Shown: positions 8,142-18,013 of the stretch, in pieces
Numbering within the stretch: the first letter of the stretch is position 1
Layout: each line of letters begins with the position of its first letter
Origin: ZC4RG30 sp964417875
Lineage (GTDB): Bacteria > Pseudomonadota > Gammaproteobacteria > Steroidobacterales > Steroidobacteraceae
Length of the DNA: 64,000 bases
Assembly: GCA_964417875.1 (NCBI GenBank)
Contig: CAYQJU010000002.1
Location: 50,081 to 114,080 of the forward strand
Direction of reading: 5' to 3'
The notes under the pieces: generated by a model
The model's database searches: none
The model's input: the letters and a program-made list of their open reading frames with translations, nothing else
What the model was told of the DNA's origin: nothing
Made by a program: the position numbers and the translations under genes

Positions 8142-8471
8142 ATGCAAGCAGTGTCCCAGGACCGCATCGCGCAACTGGCCTACCAGCTCTGGCAGGAGCG
8201 CGGTTGTCCGGATGGCTCGCCGGAAGTGGACTGGGAGCGCGCCGTCCGGATGCTCGAGTCCCCGGCATCGTCAGGCGGCAATGAAGTGCTCTCGGCGCCG
8301 GCCAGGACTTCGCAGACTTCCGCGCGCCTGGAGGGATCCTCCGCCGCCAGCCGCCCGGCCGAACCGGCCCGGCCCTTCCAGACCGACGGCGCAGGCGCCG
8401 CGACGGCGGCCGGCACCACGCGTCCGCGCGGCGGCAAGGGACGCACCAGCTCGCGGCGTTCGGCGATCTGA
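8142..8471 (+). CDS. DUF2934 domain protein
   Basis: A 109-residue protein. Residues 6-40 (QDRIAQLAYQLWQERGCPDG and the following WERAVRML) are the DUF2934 module, a short helical motif of unknown role. The remaining two thirds is low-complexity and rich in Ala, Pro, Ser and Arg, ending in a basic RGGKGRTSSRRSAI tail. DUF2934 genes often sit beside glycogen and trehalose genes in Proteobacteria, as here: this gene converges on the end of the trehalose/glycogen operon with no spacing. The start has GAGGGAGAA just upstream. Confidence 0.78.
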   Translation: MQAVSQDRIAQLAYQLWQERGCPDGSPEVDWERAVRMLESPASSGGNEVLSAPARTSQTSARLEGSSAASRPAEPARPFQTDGAGAATAAGTTRPRGGKGRTSSRRSAI

Positions 8472-10472
8472 TCAGGCGGTACGCTTCCAGCAGCGCAGCA
8501 CCTCGGCCACGCTCCAGGCCTGCGCAATGCAGCCATGTGCGGTGTGCGGTGGTTCGCCGTCGAACACCTCGCTGATCGTGCCGAGGCCTGCCACCTGCAG
8601 GTGGGCCGGAAACGCCGCCAGCATGGCGCGCGCGCCGGCCCGGTCATCATGCGTCTTCAGCCAGGCGTCGACGAAGGCCCCCAGCAGCCAGGGCCAGACC
8701 GTGCCCTGGTGATAGGCCGAATCGCGGGCCGCAAGATTGCCCTGATAGGTGCGTGAATAGGCCGGGTCGCCCTGCTCGAGGGTGCGCAGGCCCACCGGCG
8801 TCAGCAGTTCCCGTCCCACCACCTCGAGCACCGCGGGCCAGCGCGATGCCTCGAGAACCGGATGTTCCAGCCCGATCGCGAACAGCTGGTTGGGGCGGAT
8901 GCGGGCATCGCTTGCAGGCTGGTCCTCGCCATCGATGAGGTCATACAGGCAGCCGCGCTGCTGATTCCAGAAGCGCGCGTTGAACGCCAGGCGCACCTGC
9001 CGCGCGCACTGCTGGTAGCGCGCCGCATCGCCCGGATCCCAGCCGGCCATCAGGCACAGCGCGTTGTACCAGAGCGCCTGGATCTCCACCGGCTTGCCGC
9101 GGCGGGGCGTCACGATCCAGTCGCCCATGTGCGCATCCATCCATGTCAGCGCATGGTCGGGCGTGCTGGCGCAGAGCATGCCGTCGGCCCTATCGACACC
9201 GATGCCGAAGCGCGTGCCCGCGAAATGGCATTGCATCACCTGCCGCAGCACCGGCAGCAGTTCATCGAACACGCTGCGATCCCCGGTGACCGTGACATAG
9301 CGATGGATGGCTTGGAAATACCACAGCGTGGCATCGACGGTGTGATACCAGCCCTCGCGCGAGCCTTCCGGGAACAGGTTCGGCAGCAGCCCATCGCGCA
9401 CATAGTGGGCAAAGGTCAGAAGCGTGGCGCGGGCCTCGCTGTGCCGGCCGGTGGCCAGCATCAGTCCGTCCAGCGAGATCATCGTGTCGCGGCCCCAGTC
9501 GAGGAACCAGTGGTATCCGGCGACCACGGTGCGCAGTGGATGACCGTGCTGCGTGGCCCCGGTGGTCTCATCGACCCGGCTCTCGGGCAGGATCAGGAAC
9601 TGGTCCGCGGCCACGGTGAGGCGCGCCAGAAAGGGGTCATCGGCAGCGCCGGCGCAGTCCACCAGCCGGGCAATGCGCTGGCGCTCGGCGTCGAAGGGAT
9701 CACCCGCATCGGGCGGTTCCGGCGCATCCTCGGTGGTCATCACCAGCACGGCAGGCGTGCCGGGTCGTGCCTGCCACTCGAAATAGCCGGGACTGGCGGC
9801 GGCCTCGTGGCTCGGGTAGCCGCGCAGCTGTTCGCGCCACAGCCCGGCCTCCGGTTCCTCGACCGGATCGACGATGAATGGCAGCCCGTCCGGCTGCAGC
9901 TGCATCGCCATCCACAACGGGCACCGCTGCAGCTGCACGCGCCAGCGGCCCTGCGCATCGGGCGTCACATCGAAATGTCCGTAGTCGGGCTCGCGCAGCG
10001 GCGCGTCCTGGCGACGGAACGGCATGAACGGGCGGATGCGCACCAGCGCGGCGGGCCCGCCAATGATCTGGTAGCGCAGCAGCGTGGTGTTGCGCTGGTG
10101 CGGCATCACCAGGCAGCGCTGCAGCGTCACCTCGCCGCACTGGAAGGTCCAGCGGGCGATGTTGCCGTCGAGCTGGAAGTCGCGCAGCAGCGATGCGTTG
10201 GCCCGGCCCAGCGGCTGGCCGATGCGGTCCGAGTCACCCAGGCGGAAGCGCTGCGTGCCGCAGATGATCTCCTCGTCGAGGCGCGATACCAGCACATGGC
10301 GGCCGCGCGGCTCGGGCAGGTTGGGCACGAACATGCCGTGGTAGCGGCGCGTGCAGACACCGGCCAGCGTGCCCGAGGCATAGCCGCCCAGACCATTGGT
10401 GATGATCCACTCGCGGTTGCGCCAGCCTTCGGCGTCCCGCTCTGCCGGCAGCGGGATCTGCAGCACGGTCAT
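8472..10472 (-). CDS. Amylo-alpha-1,6-glucosidase family glycogen debranching enzyme (GH133)
   Basis: A 666-residue protein with the two-part layout of GH133 enzymes. There is an N-terminal beta-rich region opening with WIITNGLGGYASGTLAGVCTRRYHGMFV, and a C-terminal (alpha/alpha)6 barrel containing GYHWFLDWGRDTMISLDG, EGSREGWYHTVDATLWYFQAIHRY and QGTVWPWLLGAFVDAWL. Such enzymes hydrolyse alpha-1,6 branches in glycogen-like glucans. Its ATG overlaps the treZ stop by four bases (ATGA), so translation is coupled. It is the last gene of the trehalose/glycogen operon and gives the cluster a second debranching activity, besides GlgX. Confidence 0.92.
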   Translation of the reverse strand: MTVLQIPLPAERDAEGWRNREWIITNGLGGYASGTLAGVCTRRYHGMFVPNLPEPRGRHVLVSRLDEEIICGTQRFRLGDSDRIGQPLGRANASLLRDFQLDGNIARWTFQCGEVTLQRCLVMPHQRNTTLLRYQIIGGPAALVRIRPFMPFRRQDAPLREPDYGHFDVTPDAQGRWRVQLQRCPLWMAMQLQPDGLPFIVDPVEEPEAGLWREQLRGYPSHEAAASPGYFEWQARPGTPAVLVMTTEDAPEPPDAGDPFDAERQRIARLVDCAGAADDPFLARLTVAADQFLILPESRVDETTGATQHGHPLRTVVAGYHWFLDWGRDTMISLDGLMLATGRHSEARATLLTFAHYVRDGLLPNLFPEGSREGWYHTVDATLWYFQAIHRYVTVTGDRSVFDELLPVLRQVMQCHFAGTRFGIGVDRADGMLCASTPDHALTWMDAHMGDWIVTPRRGKPVEIQALWYNALCLMAGWDPGDAARYQQCARQVRLAFNARFWNQQRGCLYDLIDGEDQPASDARIRPNQLFAIGLEHPVLEASRWPAVLEVVGRELLTPVGLRTLEQGDPAYSRTYQGNLAARDSAYHQGTVWPWLLGAFVDAWLKTHDDRAGARAMLAAFPAHLQVAGLGTISEVFDGEPPHTAHGCIAQAWSVAEVLRCWKRTA

Positions 10473-12313
10473 GCGTCATCCTCACGCGGCATCGCCACGA
10501 GCAGCATTGCCGACTGGCCGGGAATCAGCCAGCCGGTGTCCGGCTGCGGATCGACCGTGCCCTCGCGGCCATAGGCGGTGTGGTCGCTGGACCAGCGCAG
10601 CGCCCAGCGTCGTCGCCGCGGCGGTGCCAGCAGGGGTTCGGGCAGTGGCTGGTCGCGGATGTCCATGCCCAGGTTGACCAGCAGCAAGCGGTCGCCCTCG
10701 GCATCGTCGAACCAGCGCAGCACGAAGGTCTGGGGCGACAGCGTCGCGCCATCGAAGCCGCGGCGACCCTGCCCGCGCAGCACCGGATCCTCGCGCCGCA
10801 GCGCCAGCAGGTCACGGTGCAGCTTCAATGCCGGGTTGTCGGGCGTGCACTCGCTCCAGTCGAGCTTGCAGCGCCGGAATGTGGCCTCGTCGCCAGGGTC
10901 GGCCATGCGTTCACGGCCATCATCGGAGGCCGCGCCGGGAAACTGCGACAGGAACTCGCGCCGGCCCTCGCGCACCAGTCCGCGCAACTCGCTGTTGTGG
11001 TCGGCGAAGAACAGGAATGGCGCCGAGGCGGAGAATTCCTGGCCCATGAACAGCAGCGGCGTCTGCGGTCCCAGCAGCAGCGCCGCGGTCAGCGCGCGGT
11101 GCACGCCCGGACTGCAACGCGCATGCAGGCGCGTGCCGGTCACGCTGTTGGCCACCTGGTCATGATTCTCAAGGTAAGCCACGCACTGGTTCACAGGTCC
11201 GCGCAGCGGTTCGCCGCGGCCCTTTTTCTGCCAGCGGTAGTACTGTCCCTGGAACAGGAAGCCGCGCAGCGAGGCGGACACCAGTTCCTGCGCGGTGCCC
11301 AGGTAATCGTGGTAGTAGGCCTCGCGGCGGCCGGTGGCCGCGACGATGGCGCTGTGGTGGAAATCATCATTCCACATCGCATCGATGCCGTGCCCGCCCT
11401 CCTCCACCGCCAGCAGCTGCGTGGCGCATTCCGGTTCGTTCTCGGCGATCACCACCACGCGCCGGCCATCGGCGGCCACATGCACCGCGGCGGTGAGTTC
11501 GGCCAGCAGGTGCCGCTCGCTGCGATCGAAGATGGCCTGCGTGGCATCCAGGCGCAGTCCGTCCAGGTGGAACTCGCGCACCCATTCGCTGGCATTGGCG
11601 ATGACCAGCTTGCGCACCGCGGCACTGTGCTCGCCGTCGAAGTTGATGGCATCGCCCCACTCGGTGGCCTGCGAACTGAAGTAGTGCGGACTGAAGCTGC
11701 GCAGGAAGTTGCCGTCCGGACCGAAGTGGTTGTAGACCACGTCGAGGATGACGCCCAGTCCTTCGGCATGGGCGGCATCGACGAAGGCCTTGAAGGCATC
11801 GTAGGGGCCGTAGTTGTGCGACGGCGCGAACCAGTCGACGCCGTCATAGCCCCAGTTGAAGCGTCCCGGCCATTCGGCCAGCGGCATCACCTCCACCGCC
11901 GTGATGCCCAGCTCGCGCAGGTGGCGCAGCTTGCCGGCCGCGGCTTCCAGCGTGCCTTCGGGCGTGAACGTGCCGACATGCAGCTCATACAGCACCAGGC
12001 CCGCCAGCTCGATGCCGCGCCACGCCGCATCACGCCAGCGCCAGGCCGTGCGATCGACGATCATCGATGGACCATGCGGCCCCTGCGGCTGGAAGCGGCT
12101 GCAGGGATCCGGCAGTCGCTCGCCATCGACGATGTAGCGATAGAGCTGGCCGGCCTGCAGGCCTTCGACTTCGGCCGCATGGTAGCCATCTTCCACCGCC
12201 ACCAGGGGCAGGCGGCGCACCGGTGATCCTTCCAGCTCCACCAGCACCTCGCGGGCTAGCGGTGCCCAGACCCTGAACTGGCAGCGCGATCCCTGCAGGG
12301 TGGCCCCGAGCAT
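10469..12313 (-). CDS. treZ: Malto-oligosyltrehalose trehalohydrolase
   Basis: A 614-residue GH13 enzyme with an N-terminal CBM48-like domain (residues 1-95, FRVWAPLAREVLVELEG) and a TIM barrel. Conserved GH13 regions are visible: DVVYNHFGPDGN (I), LRLDATQAI with the nucleophile Asp (II), VIAENE with the acid Glu (III) and LENHDQVAN (IV). It hydrolyses the alpha-1,4 bond next to the terminal trehalose unit made by TreY, releasing free trehalose. Its ATG shares one base with the treY stop (TGATG), and its end overlaps the GH133 gene by four bases, so the three are translationally coupled. Confidence 0.95.
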   Translation of the reverse strand: MLGATLQGSRCQFRVWAPLAREVLVELEGSPVRRLPLVAVEDGYHAAEVEGLQAGQLYRYIVDGERLPDPCSRFQPQGPHGPSMIVDRTAWRWRDAAWRGIELAGLVLYELHVGTFTPEGTLEAAAGKLRHLRELGITAVEVMPLAEWPGRFNWGYDGVDWFAPSHNYGPYDAFKAFVDAAHAEGLGVILDVVYNHFGPDGNFLRSFSPHYFSSQATEWGDAINFDGEHSAAVRKLVIANASEWVREFHLDGLRLDATQAIFDRSERHLLAELTAAVHVAADGRRVVVIAENEPECATQLLAVEEGGHGIDAMWNDDFHHSAIVAATGRREAYYHDYLGTAQELVSASLRGFLFQGQYYRWQKKGRGEPLRGPVNQCVAYLENHDQVANSVTGTRLHARCSPGVHRALTAALLLGPQTPLLFMGQEFSASAPFLFFADHNSELRGLVREGRREFLSQFPGAASDDGRERMADPGDEATFRRCKLDWSECTPDNPALKLHRDLLALRREDPVLRGQGRRGFDGATLSPQTFVLRWFDDAEGDRLLLVNLGMDIRDQPLPEPLLAPPRRRRWALRWSSDHTAYGREGTVDPQPDTGWLIPGQSAMLLVAMPREDDA

Positions 12314-15153
12314 CAGCGGGCGTCCTGCATGGGCGCCAGCACGCAGCATGGCAGCGTGGCAAACAATTCCCCGGCCGCCAGCAGCGTGCCGTCTGCTTCC
12401 GCCGCGACCTGGTGCATGCGCCCGGTCAGCATATCCACATAGCGGCCCGGCGCGATCTTCGGCGGCACGAGGACGGCGGTGTCCTGCCAGGCCTCCTCGC
12501 CCAGCGGCGCCCGCATCGCACCGCCCGTCATCGTGGCGGCCCAGCGCGACACCACCGTGATCACAACGCCGGCATCGGCGATGCGCGCATAGGCACACAG
12601 GTGATCGCTGAATGTTCCCTGCGTGGCCAGCGCCAGATAGTCGCCAGCGAACGCGGCCGCATGCGAATGGCGCAGCGCCAGCAGGCGACTGGTGACCAGC
12701 AGCTTCAGCCGGCCATCCTGCCAGCTGTCGCGCAGCATGGCGGCCACCGCGTCCAGCGACTGCGCTTCGATCAGCTGCCCGATTTCATCCAGCGTGGCCT
12801 GATGCTTCGCGAAGTCCACCGCGCGCCGGTTGTCCGGGTCCACCAGCGCCAGCGCCGGCAGTTCGGTGCCCTGGTAGAGATCCGGCACGCCGGGCGCGGT
12901 GAGTTTCAGCGTCACGGCGGCAAGGCTGTTCAGCATGCCGAAGAAGGCCACCGGGTCGATCACCGCGCGGAAGTAGCGGTCGAAGCCGGCCGCGCCCTGT
13001 TCGGGCAGCATCTGCACGACCATGTCGTGCAGCGTCGCCTCGGCCTCCTCGTCCGGATCGAGCCAGGAGGTATCCTGCTTGGCCTCGCGCGCCGCCTTGA
13101 TGGCGTAGTCACACAGCCGGCTGCGCAGCGACTCCACGTCTGCCGCCGCGGCATCGGCCGGCCAGATGCCAAGCAGCGACTGCAGCAGGATGTACTCCTG
13201 CACGGCACCCGGCGCACCCGGCGGGCGCCGGTGCAGCTTGAGCCGGCGCCAGCGTCCCAGGCAAATGGCCCACTCCTGTGGCATCTCGCTCAAGGCGCAC
13301 AGCCGCCAGCGCGCATCCTCGCTGCGCTTGCTGTCGTGCGTGGAAGTGGACAGCATGGTGCGCGGCCACTCGCGTGCGCGCTCGTCATTCGCCCGGTGCA
13401 GCAGTTCGGTGGAGACGCCATGCGCGTCGGGATCGGCGCCCACCTCGTTCATCGCCAGGAAGCGCGCAAAGCGGTAGAACGCGGTGTCCTCCACGCCCTT
13501 GGCCATCACCGGCGAGGTGACCTGCTGGAACTTCTGCGTGAACTCCATGGCGGCGGCAATGCGCTGCTGGTCGCCCTCCAGCTCACCCAGCAGCACCCGC
13601 TCGAGGAATTCCAGCGCGCGATGCGCGCTGTACTTGCGACTGAATGCGGCGCCGATGGCACGGTGCACGTTCTGCGCATCCTCGCCGGTCATGTGGTCCG
13701 GTGCGATATACGTCCGGTACACGGGGAAGCAGGCAATCATCTCGACGATGGCTGCGCGCAGGTCGAACAGCGTGAAGTCGGTGGTATTGCGATGCATCTG
13801 CGCCAGGCGGTCCAGCCGCGCCGCAAGGCCGCTGATCTCCGCCGCCAGCGAGGTCTGCATCACCTGCTTCTTGCTCAGGTAGACGATCTCGCTGTAGGGC
13901 ATCGCGCCGCCGACATGGCGCCGCCAGGTGCGGTCCAGCTCGTCGATGCCGGCGGGGCTGGCCAGCCAGCCGGTGACCAGCGCGCCGAACTCGTAGCCGG
14001 TGGTGCCATCCACGCTCCAGTCGGTGCGCAGCTTCTCGCCGACACCAAGGATCTTCTCCACCAGCATCCACGGCCGCTGCTGGTCTGACTCCGGAGTGAG
14101 CACATCGCGCAGCCGGCGGAAGTACTCGGCCGGATCATAGAGACCATCCGCATGGTCCACGCGCACGCCTTCGATCAGCCGCGCATGCCACAGCTCGCGC
14201 AGCAGGCCATGCGTGGCATTGAACACCACCGGGTCTTCCATGCGCACGGCGGCCAGCTCGTTCACGTCGAAGAAGCGGCGGTAGTTGATCTCCTCGCCCG
14301 ACACGCGCCAGAAGGCCAACCGATAGGGCTGCGCCTGCAGCAGCTGCTCCAGCAGGTCCGGATCGGGCGATGGGGGATTGATGCGCGCCAGCGCCGCCTC
14401 GATCAGCGCCATCACCGAAGGTTCGCGCGCACACAGCCGTGCCAGCCGCCGCTGGTTCACCTGTCGATCCCGCTCGCGCACCTGCAGCACCTCCGCGGAC
14501 GCCGCCACCGGCGGCGGCAGTGCCGAGAAGGCATCGAGCAGGCTGGACACTTCAAGCGCCGCATCCTCACCCAGCTGCAGCGCGAATCCACCGGCGACTT
14601 CCCCGGCGCGCAGGATCAGCGGATAGCTGCGCGGCTCGACCGGCAGCCAGTGATCAAAGTAGCTGACATGGAAAGTGCCGGTCGCGGGACGGAACACGAT
14701 GCGGATCTCGCCGCGCTCCACCACCTCGCCCAGCGGTGCGCCGAGGATGGGCACCAGCAGGCGGTTGCGCATGGTCTGGCGCACCGGCGACCAGTCGATG
14801 TCGAAGTAGCGTGCGCACTGTGATGCCGGGCCGTTCTCGAGCACATCGACCCACAATGCATTCTCGACGCCCAGCACCGCCATGTGATTGGGGACGATGT
14901 CCAGCACCACGCCCATGCCCCGTTCGCGGCAGGCCGCAACCAGCGACTCGAAGCCCTCGCGGCCGCCCAGCTCCGGATCGATCTGTCCATGGTCGATGAC
15001 GTCATAGCCGTGGGGGCTGCCGGGCCGGCTGCGGAAGATCGGCGACAGGTACAGGTGGGTGATGCCGAGCCGGTGCAGGTAGGCCAGCGACTGCTGCAGG
15101 TCAGCGAAGGCGAACCCCGCGTGCAGCTGGACGCGATATGTGGCCAGCACCAC
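12313..15153 (-). CDS. treY: Malto-oligosyltrehalose synthase
   Basis: A 946-residue GH13 enzyme that isomerises the reducing-end alpha-1,4 bond of maltodextrins to alpha,alpha-1,1, giving maltooligosyl trehalose. It opens with TYRVQLHAGFAFADLQQSLAYL, the usual TreY start. Catalytic regions are DIVPNHMAV (I), VRVDHADGLYDP (II), MLVEKILG (III) and STSTHDSKRSEDAR (IV). Length matches larger proteobacterial TreY. The start is GTG at 15153, immediately after the glgX TAG stop; a second GTG follows directly and could serve instead. Confidence 0.95.
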   Translation of the reverse strand: MVLATYRVQLHAGFAFADLQQSLAYLHRLGITHLYLSPIFRSRPGSPHGYDVIDHGQIDPELGGREGFESLVAACRERGMGVVLDIVPNHMAVLGVENALWVDVLENGPASQCARYFDIDWSPVRQTMRNRLLVPILGAPLGEVVERGEIRIVFRPATGTFHVSYFDHWLPVEPRSYPLILRAGEVAGGFALQLGEDAALEVSSLLDAFSALPPPVAASAEVLQVRERDRQVNQRRLARLCAREPSVMALIEAALARINPPSPDPDLLEQLLQAQPYRLAFWRVSGEEINYRRFFDVNELAAVRMEDPVVFNATHGLLRELWHARLIEGVRVDHADGLYDPAEYFRRLRDVLTPESDQQRPWMLVEKILGVGEKLRTDWSVDGTTGYEFGALVTGWLASPAGIDELDRTWRRHVGGAMPYSEIVYLSKKQVMQTSLAAEISGLAARLDRLAQMHRNTTDFTLFDLRAAIVEMIACFPVYRTYIAPDHMTGEDAQNVHRAIGAAFSRKYSAHRALEFLERVLLGELEGDQQRIAAAMEFTQKFQQVTSPVMAKGVEDTAFYRFARFLAMNEVGADPDAHGVSTELLHRANDERAREWPRTMLSTSTHDSKRSEDARWRLCALSEMPQEWAICLGRWRRLKLHRRPPGAPGAVQEYILLQSLLGIWPADAAAADVESLRSRLCDYAIKAAREAKQDTSWLDPDEEAEATLHDMVVQMLPEQGAAGFDRYFRAVIDPVAFFGMLNSLAAVTLKLTAPGVPDLYQGTELPALALVDPDNRRAVDFAKHQATLDEIGQLIEAQSLDAVAAMLRDSWQDGRLKLLVTSRLLALRHSHAAAFAGDYLALATQGTFSDHLCAYARIADAGVVITVVSRWAATMTGGAMRAPLGEEAWQDTAVLVPPKIAPGRYVDMLTGRMHQVAAEADGTLLAAGELFATLPCCVLAPMQDAR

Positions 15154-17358
15154 CTAGACCACCGCGGGTTGCCCGGCCTTGGGTTCCGGCTCGAGTTTCA
15201 GCAATGCCAGCGTGCGCGCCTGCAGGCGATATGCCGCGCCGCTCGCGTGCTCGCTGGGCGTGGCGTCCGGGTCGTGCGTGTCGACCAGCAGGCGCCAGGT
15301 TCCCGGCAGGCCAGGCAAGGTGAAGTCCAGATCCCCGTCATGCGCATTGAGCAGCAGCATCAGCGTGGCCGGAGTGGCGGCACCGGGCGCGGCGCGCGCA
15401 TCCAGCAGCACACCCAGGCAGCGATGCCCGGGATCTTCCCAGTCGGCGGTAGTCAGTTCGCTGCCATCGGCATTGAACCAGGTGACATCACGGATTCCCA
15501 GCTGCTCGTTGCGCACCGTGCCGAGGAAGCGCGACTGGCCGATGGGGGCATAACGCTGGCGCATTGCGATCATGCGCTGGGTGAACTGCCGCAGCCGGGC
15601 ACCGTCCTCGCCGATCTTCGACCAGTCGATCCAGCTGATCTCGTTGTCCTGCGCATAGGCATTGTTGTTGCCGCGCTGGGAATGGCCGACCTCATCGCCG
15701 GCCAGCAGCATCGGCGTGCCCTGGGCCAGCAGCAATGTGGCAATCAGGTTGCGCTTCTGCTTCTCGCGCAGCGCGATGATCGATGCGTCATCCGTCGGGC
15801 CTTCGACGCCGTGGTTCCATGAATAGTTGTCGTCGGTGCCGTCGCGGTTGTCCTCGCCGTTGTCCTCGTTGTGCTTGTCGTTGTAGGAAACCAGGTCATG
15901 CAGCGTGAAGCCGTCGTGCGCGCAGATGAAATTCACGCAGGCCCAGGGGCGGCGACTGCGCCGGTTGAACAGCTCCGGTGTCGCGCACAGGCGTGAGGCC
16001 AGGTGACCGCGCTGCCCGAAGTCGCCGCGCCAGAAGGAGCGCACCGTGTCGCGGAAGCGGTCGTTCCACTCCGCCCAGCCCGGTGGAAAGTTGCCCACCT
16101 GGTAACCACCCGGGCCCACATCCCAGGGCTCGGCGATCAGCTTCACGCGCGACAGCACCGGATCCTGGCGGCAGATGTCGAGGAAGCCGGAGCGTTCCGT
16201 GAAGCCGTCGGGCCGGCGCGCCAGGATGGTCGCAAGATCGAACCGGAAGCCATCCACGCCCATTTCAGTGACCCAGTAACGCAGGCTGTCGGCAATCAGC
16301 TGCAGCACGCGCGGGTTGGCCGCATCCAGCACATTGCCGGTGCCGGTGTCATTGATGTAGTAGCGCGGGTTCTTCTGCAGGCGGTAATAGGATGGATTGT
16401 CGATGCCCTTGAACGACAGCGTCGGGCCCAGCTCATTGCCCTCCGCCGTATGGTTGTAGACCACATCGAGGATGACCTCGATGCCGGCCTCGTGGAACCG
16501 CCGCACCATCGCGCGGAACTCGCCGATCGCGCCGGTGGAGAGATAGCGCGGCGTCGGCGCGAAGAAGGCGATGGTGTTGTATCCCCAGTAGTTGCGCAGC
16601 CCGCGGTCGACCAGATAGCCGTCATCGACGAAGGCATGCACCGGCAGCAGTTCGACGGCGGTGACCCCCAGGCGCTGCAGGGACGCGATCACCTCGTCGC
16701 TGGCGAGCCCGGCAAAGGTGCCCTGCGCGGATGCCGGCACCGCCGGATGCAGGCGCGTGTAGCCGCGCACATGCAGTTCATAGATGACCGTGCGTTCCCA
16801 CGGCGTGCGCGGCCCGGCCGCCATTGCATCTGGCGCAACCAGCGGATCGACGACGGCGCAGCGCGGCACGAAAGGCGCGCTGTCGCGCGCGTCGAACGAG
16901 AGATCGCCATGCCGGTGACCCAGCGTATAGCCGAAGATCTCCGGTCCCCACAGCAGCGGGCCGACCAGCTTGCGGGCATAAGGATCGAGCAGCAGCTTGT
17001 TGGCATTGAACCGCAGCCCGTGGCGCGGTTCATACGGCCCATAGACGCGATAGCCGTACAGGAGGCCGGGACGTCCCTCGGGGAGGTAGCCGTGCCAGAC
17101 CTCATCGGTGCGTTCGCGCAGCTCGATGCGCTCGATCTCGCGCTCGCCGCGGGCGTCGAACAGGCACAGTTCCACATGCGTGGCATGGGCGGAGAACAGC
17201 GCGAAGTTGACGCCGCGTCCATCCCAGGTTGCGCCCAGTGGCGCAGGACTGCCCGGCTCGAGAAAACGGGATCGACCGGGGCGCTGCGGCGCCACCGGCG
17301 GTCGGACGCTGCGACGGCGCCGCGCACGGGCCGGCGCGACCAACCGGCTGGCATCCAT
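15154..17358 (-). CDS. glgX: Glycogen debranching enzyme GlgX
   Basis: A 734-residue isoamylase-type GH13 protein. A basic, disordered-looking N-terminus of about 30 residues precedes a CBM48-like domain (GATWDGRGVNFALFSAHATH), then the barrel with DVVYNHTAEGNE, GFRFDLATIL, LIAEPWDVG and CAHDGFTLHDLV, covering all four GH13 regions. It removes alpha-1,6-linked short chains from glycogen limit dextrins, supplying linear maltodextrin to TreY. The ATG at 17358 is preferred: AAGGTGA sits eight bases upstream and 13 bases separate it from the preceding gene. Upstream in-frame codons lie inside that gene. Confidence 0.94.
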   Translation of the reverse strand: MDASRLVAPARARRRRSVRPPVAPQRPGRSRFLEPGSPAPLGATWDGRGVNFALFSAHATHVELCLFDARGEREIERIELRERTDEVWHGYLPEGRPGLLYGYRVYGPYEPRHGLRFNANKLLLDPYARKLVGPLLWGPEIFGYTLGHRHGDLSFDARDSAPFVPRCAVVDPLVAPDAMAAGPRTPWERTVIYELHVRGYTRLHPAVPASAQGTFAGLASDEVIASLQRLGVTAVELLPVHAFVDDGYLVDRGLRNYWGYNTIAFFAPTPRYLSTGAIGEFRAMVRRFHEAGIEVILDVVYNHTAEGNELGPTLSFKGIDNPSYYRLQKNPRYYINDTGTGNVLDAANPRVLQLIADSLRYWVTEMGVDGFRFDLATILARRPDGFTERSGFLDICRQDPVLSRVKLIAEPWDVGPGGYQVGNFPPGWAEWNDRFRDTVRSFWRGDFGQRGHLASRLCATPELFNRRSRRPWACVNFICAHDGFTLHDLVSYNDKHNEDNGEDNRDGTDDNYSWNHGVEGPTDDASIIALREKQKRNLIATLLLAQGTPMLLAGDEVGHSQRGNNNAYAQDNEISWIDWSKIGEDGARLRQFTQRMIAMRQRYAPIGQSRFLGTVRNEQLGIRDVTWFNADGSELTTADWEDPGHRCLGVLLDARAAPGAATPATLMLLLNAHDGDLDFTLPGLPGTWRLLVDTHDPDATPSEHASGAAYRLQARTLALLKLEPEPKAGQPAVV

Positions 17359-17371
17359 CGAAGCGGTCACC

Positions 17372-17842
17372 TTACATCGCGTGCGGACGCGCGCGCAGGC
17401 CCCGGTCGAGGCCCTGCACCGCGCGCACTCCCGACCAGACCGAACCATAGGCCGCACGCACCGCATCGCGCGCCAGCGACGACAGCACGCCACTGCGCAG
17501 CGCGCGCTCGTAGCGACTGCGCAGGAAACTCTCGCCGCGGGCCACCTCATGCATCGCCGCGGCATCGCCGGAAGACAGCAGTTCACGCAGGTTCAGGAAT
17601 ACCCGATGTGCCGCGCCGAGGCGTGTGCCGCCATCGGCCGGCTCAGCCCCGAGGGCCTCGATGACTTCCGTGAGGCGATCAGCAATATGCTGCCGGTCGT
17701 TGGCCCGTCGCAGGAAGCAGCGCTGCAATGCGCGATTGCCGGTCTCGGCCGCGGCCTCGCGATACCCGGCAATGCTGTCGATGGTCAGCATGAGCAGCTC
17801 GTTGAGGATTTCGACCTCGCTGCGCGCGACGGATTGCGCCAT
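17372..17842 (-). CDS. PA2169-type four-helix-bundle protein (DUF2383)
   Basis: A 156-residue, all-helical protein. EILNELLMLTIDSIAGYREAA and RCFLRRANDRQHIADRLTEVI are typical of the PA2169/DUF2383 ferritin-like four-helix family; function is unknown, but members are often stress- or stationary-phase-linked. The ATG at 17842 has a strong GGGAGGTGG six bases upstream, the best ribosome binding site of the operon. As the first gene of the trehalose/glycogen operon, 13 bases before glgX, it may be co-induced with osmoprotectant synthesis. A TACTTATCC box about 35 bases before the start could be part of the promoter, but this is a guess. Confidence 0.82.
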   Translation of the reverse strand: MAQSVARSEVEILNELLMLTIDSIAGYREAAAETGNRALQRCFLRRANDRQHIADRLTEVIEALGAEPADGGTRLGAAHRVFLNLRELLSSGDAAAMHEVARGESFLRSRYERALRSGVLSSLARDAVRAAYGSVWSGVRAVQGLDRGLRARPHAM

Positions 17843-18013
17843 TGATCCACCTCCCAATTCACGTTCATGCAAGGATAAGTAGCGCCGCATTCGCAGCCTG
17901 AGGTCTGGCCACGCTTCAAGTCGTAGGACCGCGCCGACATGCCTCGGCGGGCGCGCTTGCGTCGCGCCTGCGGCCGTGCGCGTTATCCTGCGGGCGTTTC
18001 GCAGGAGAGCAAC

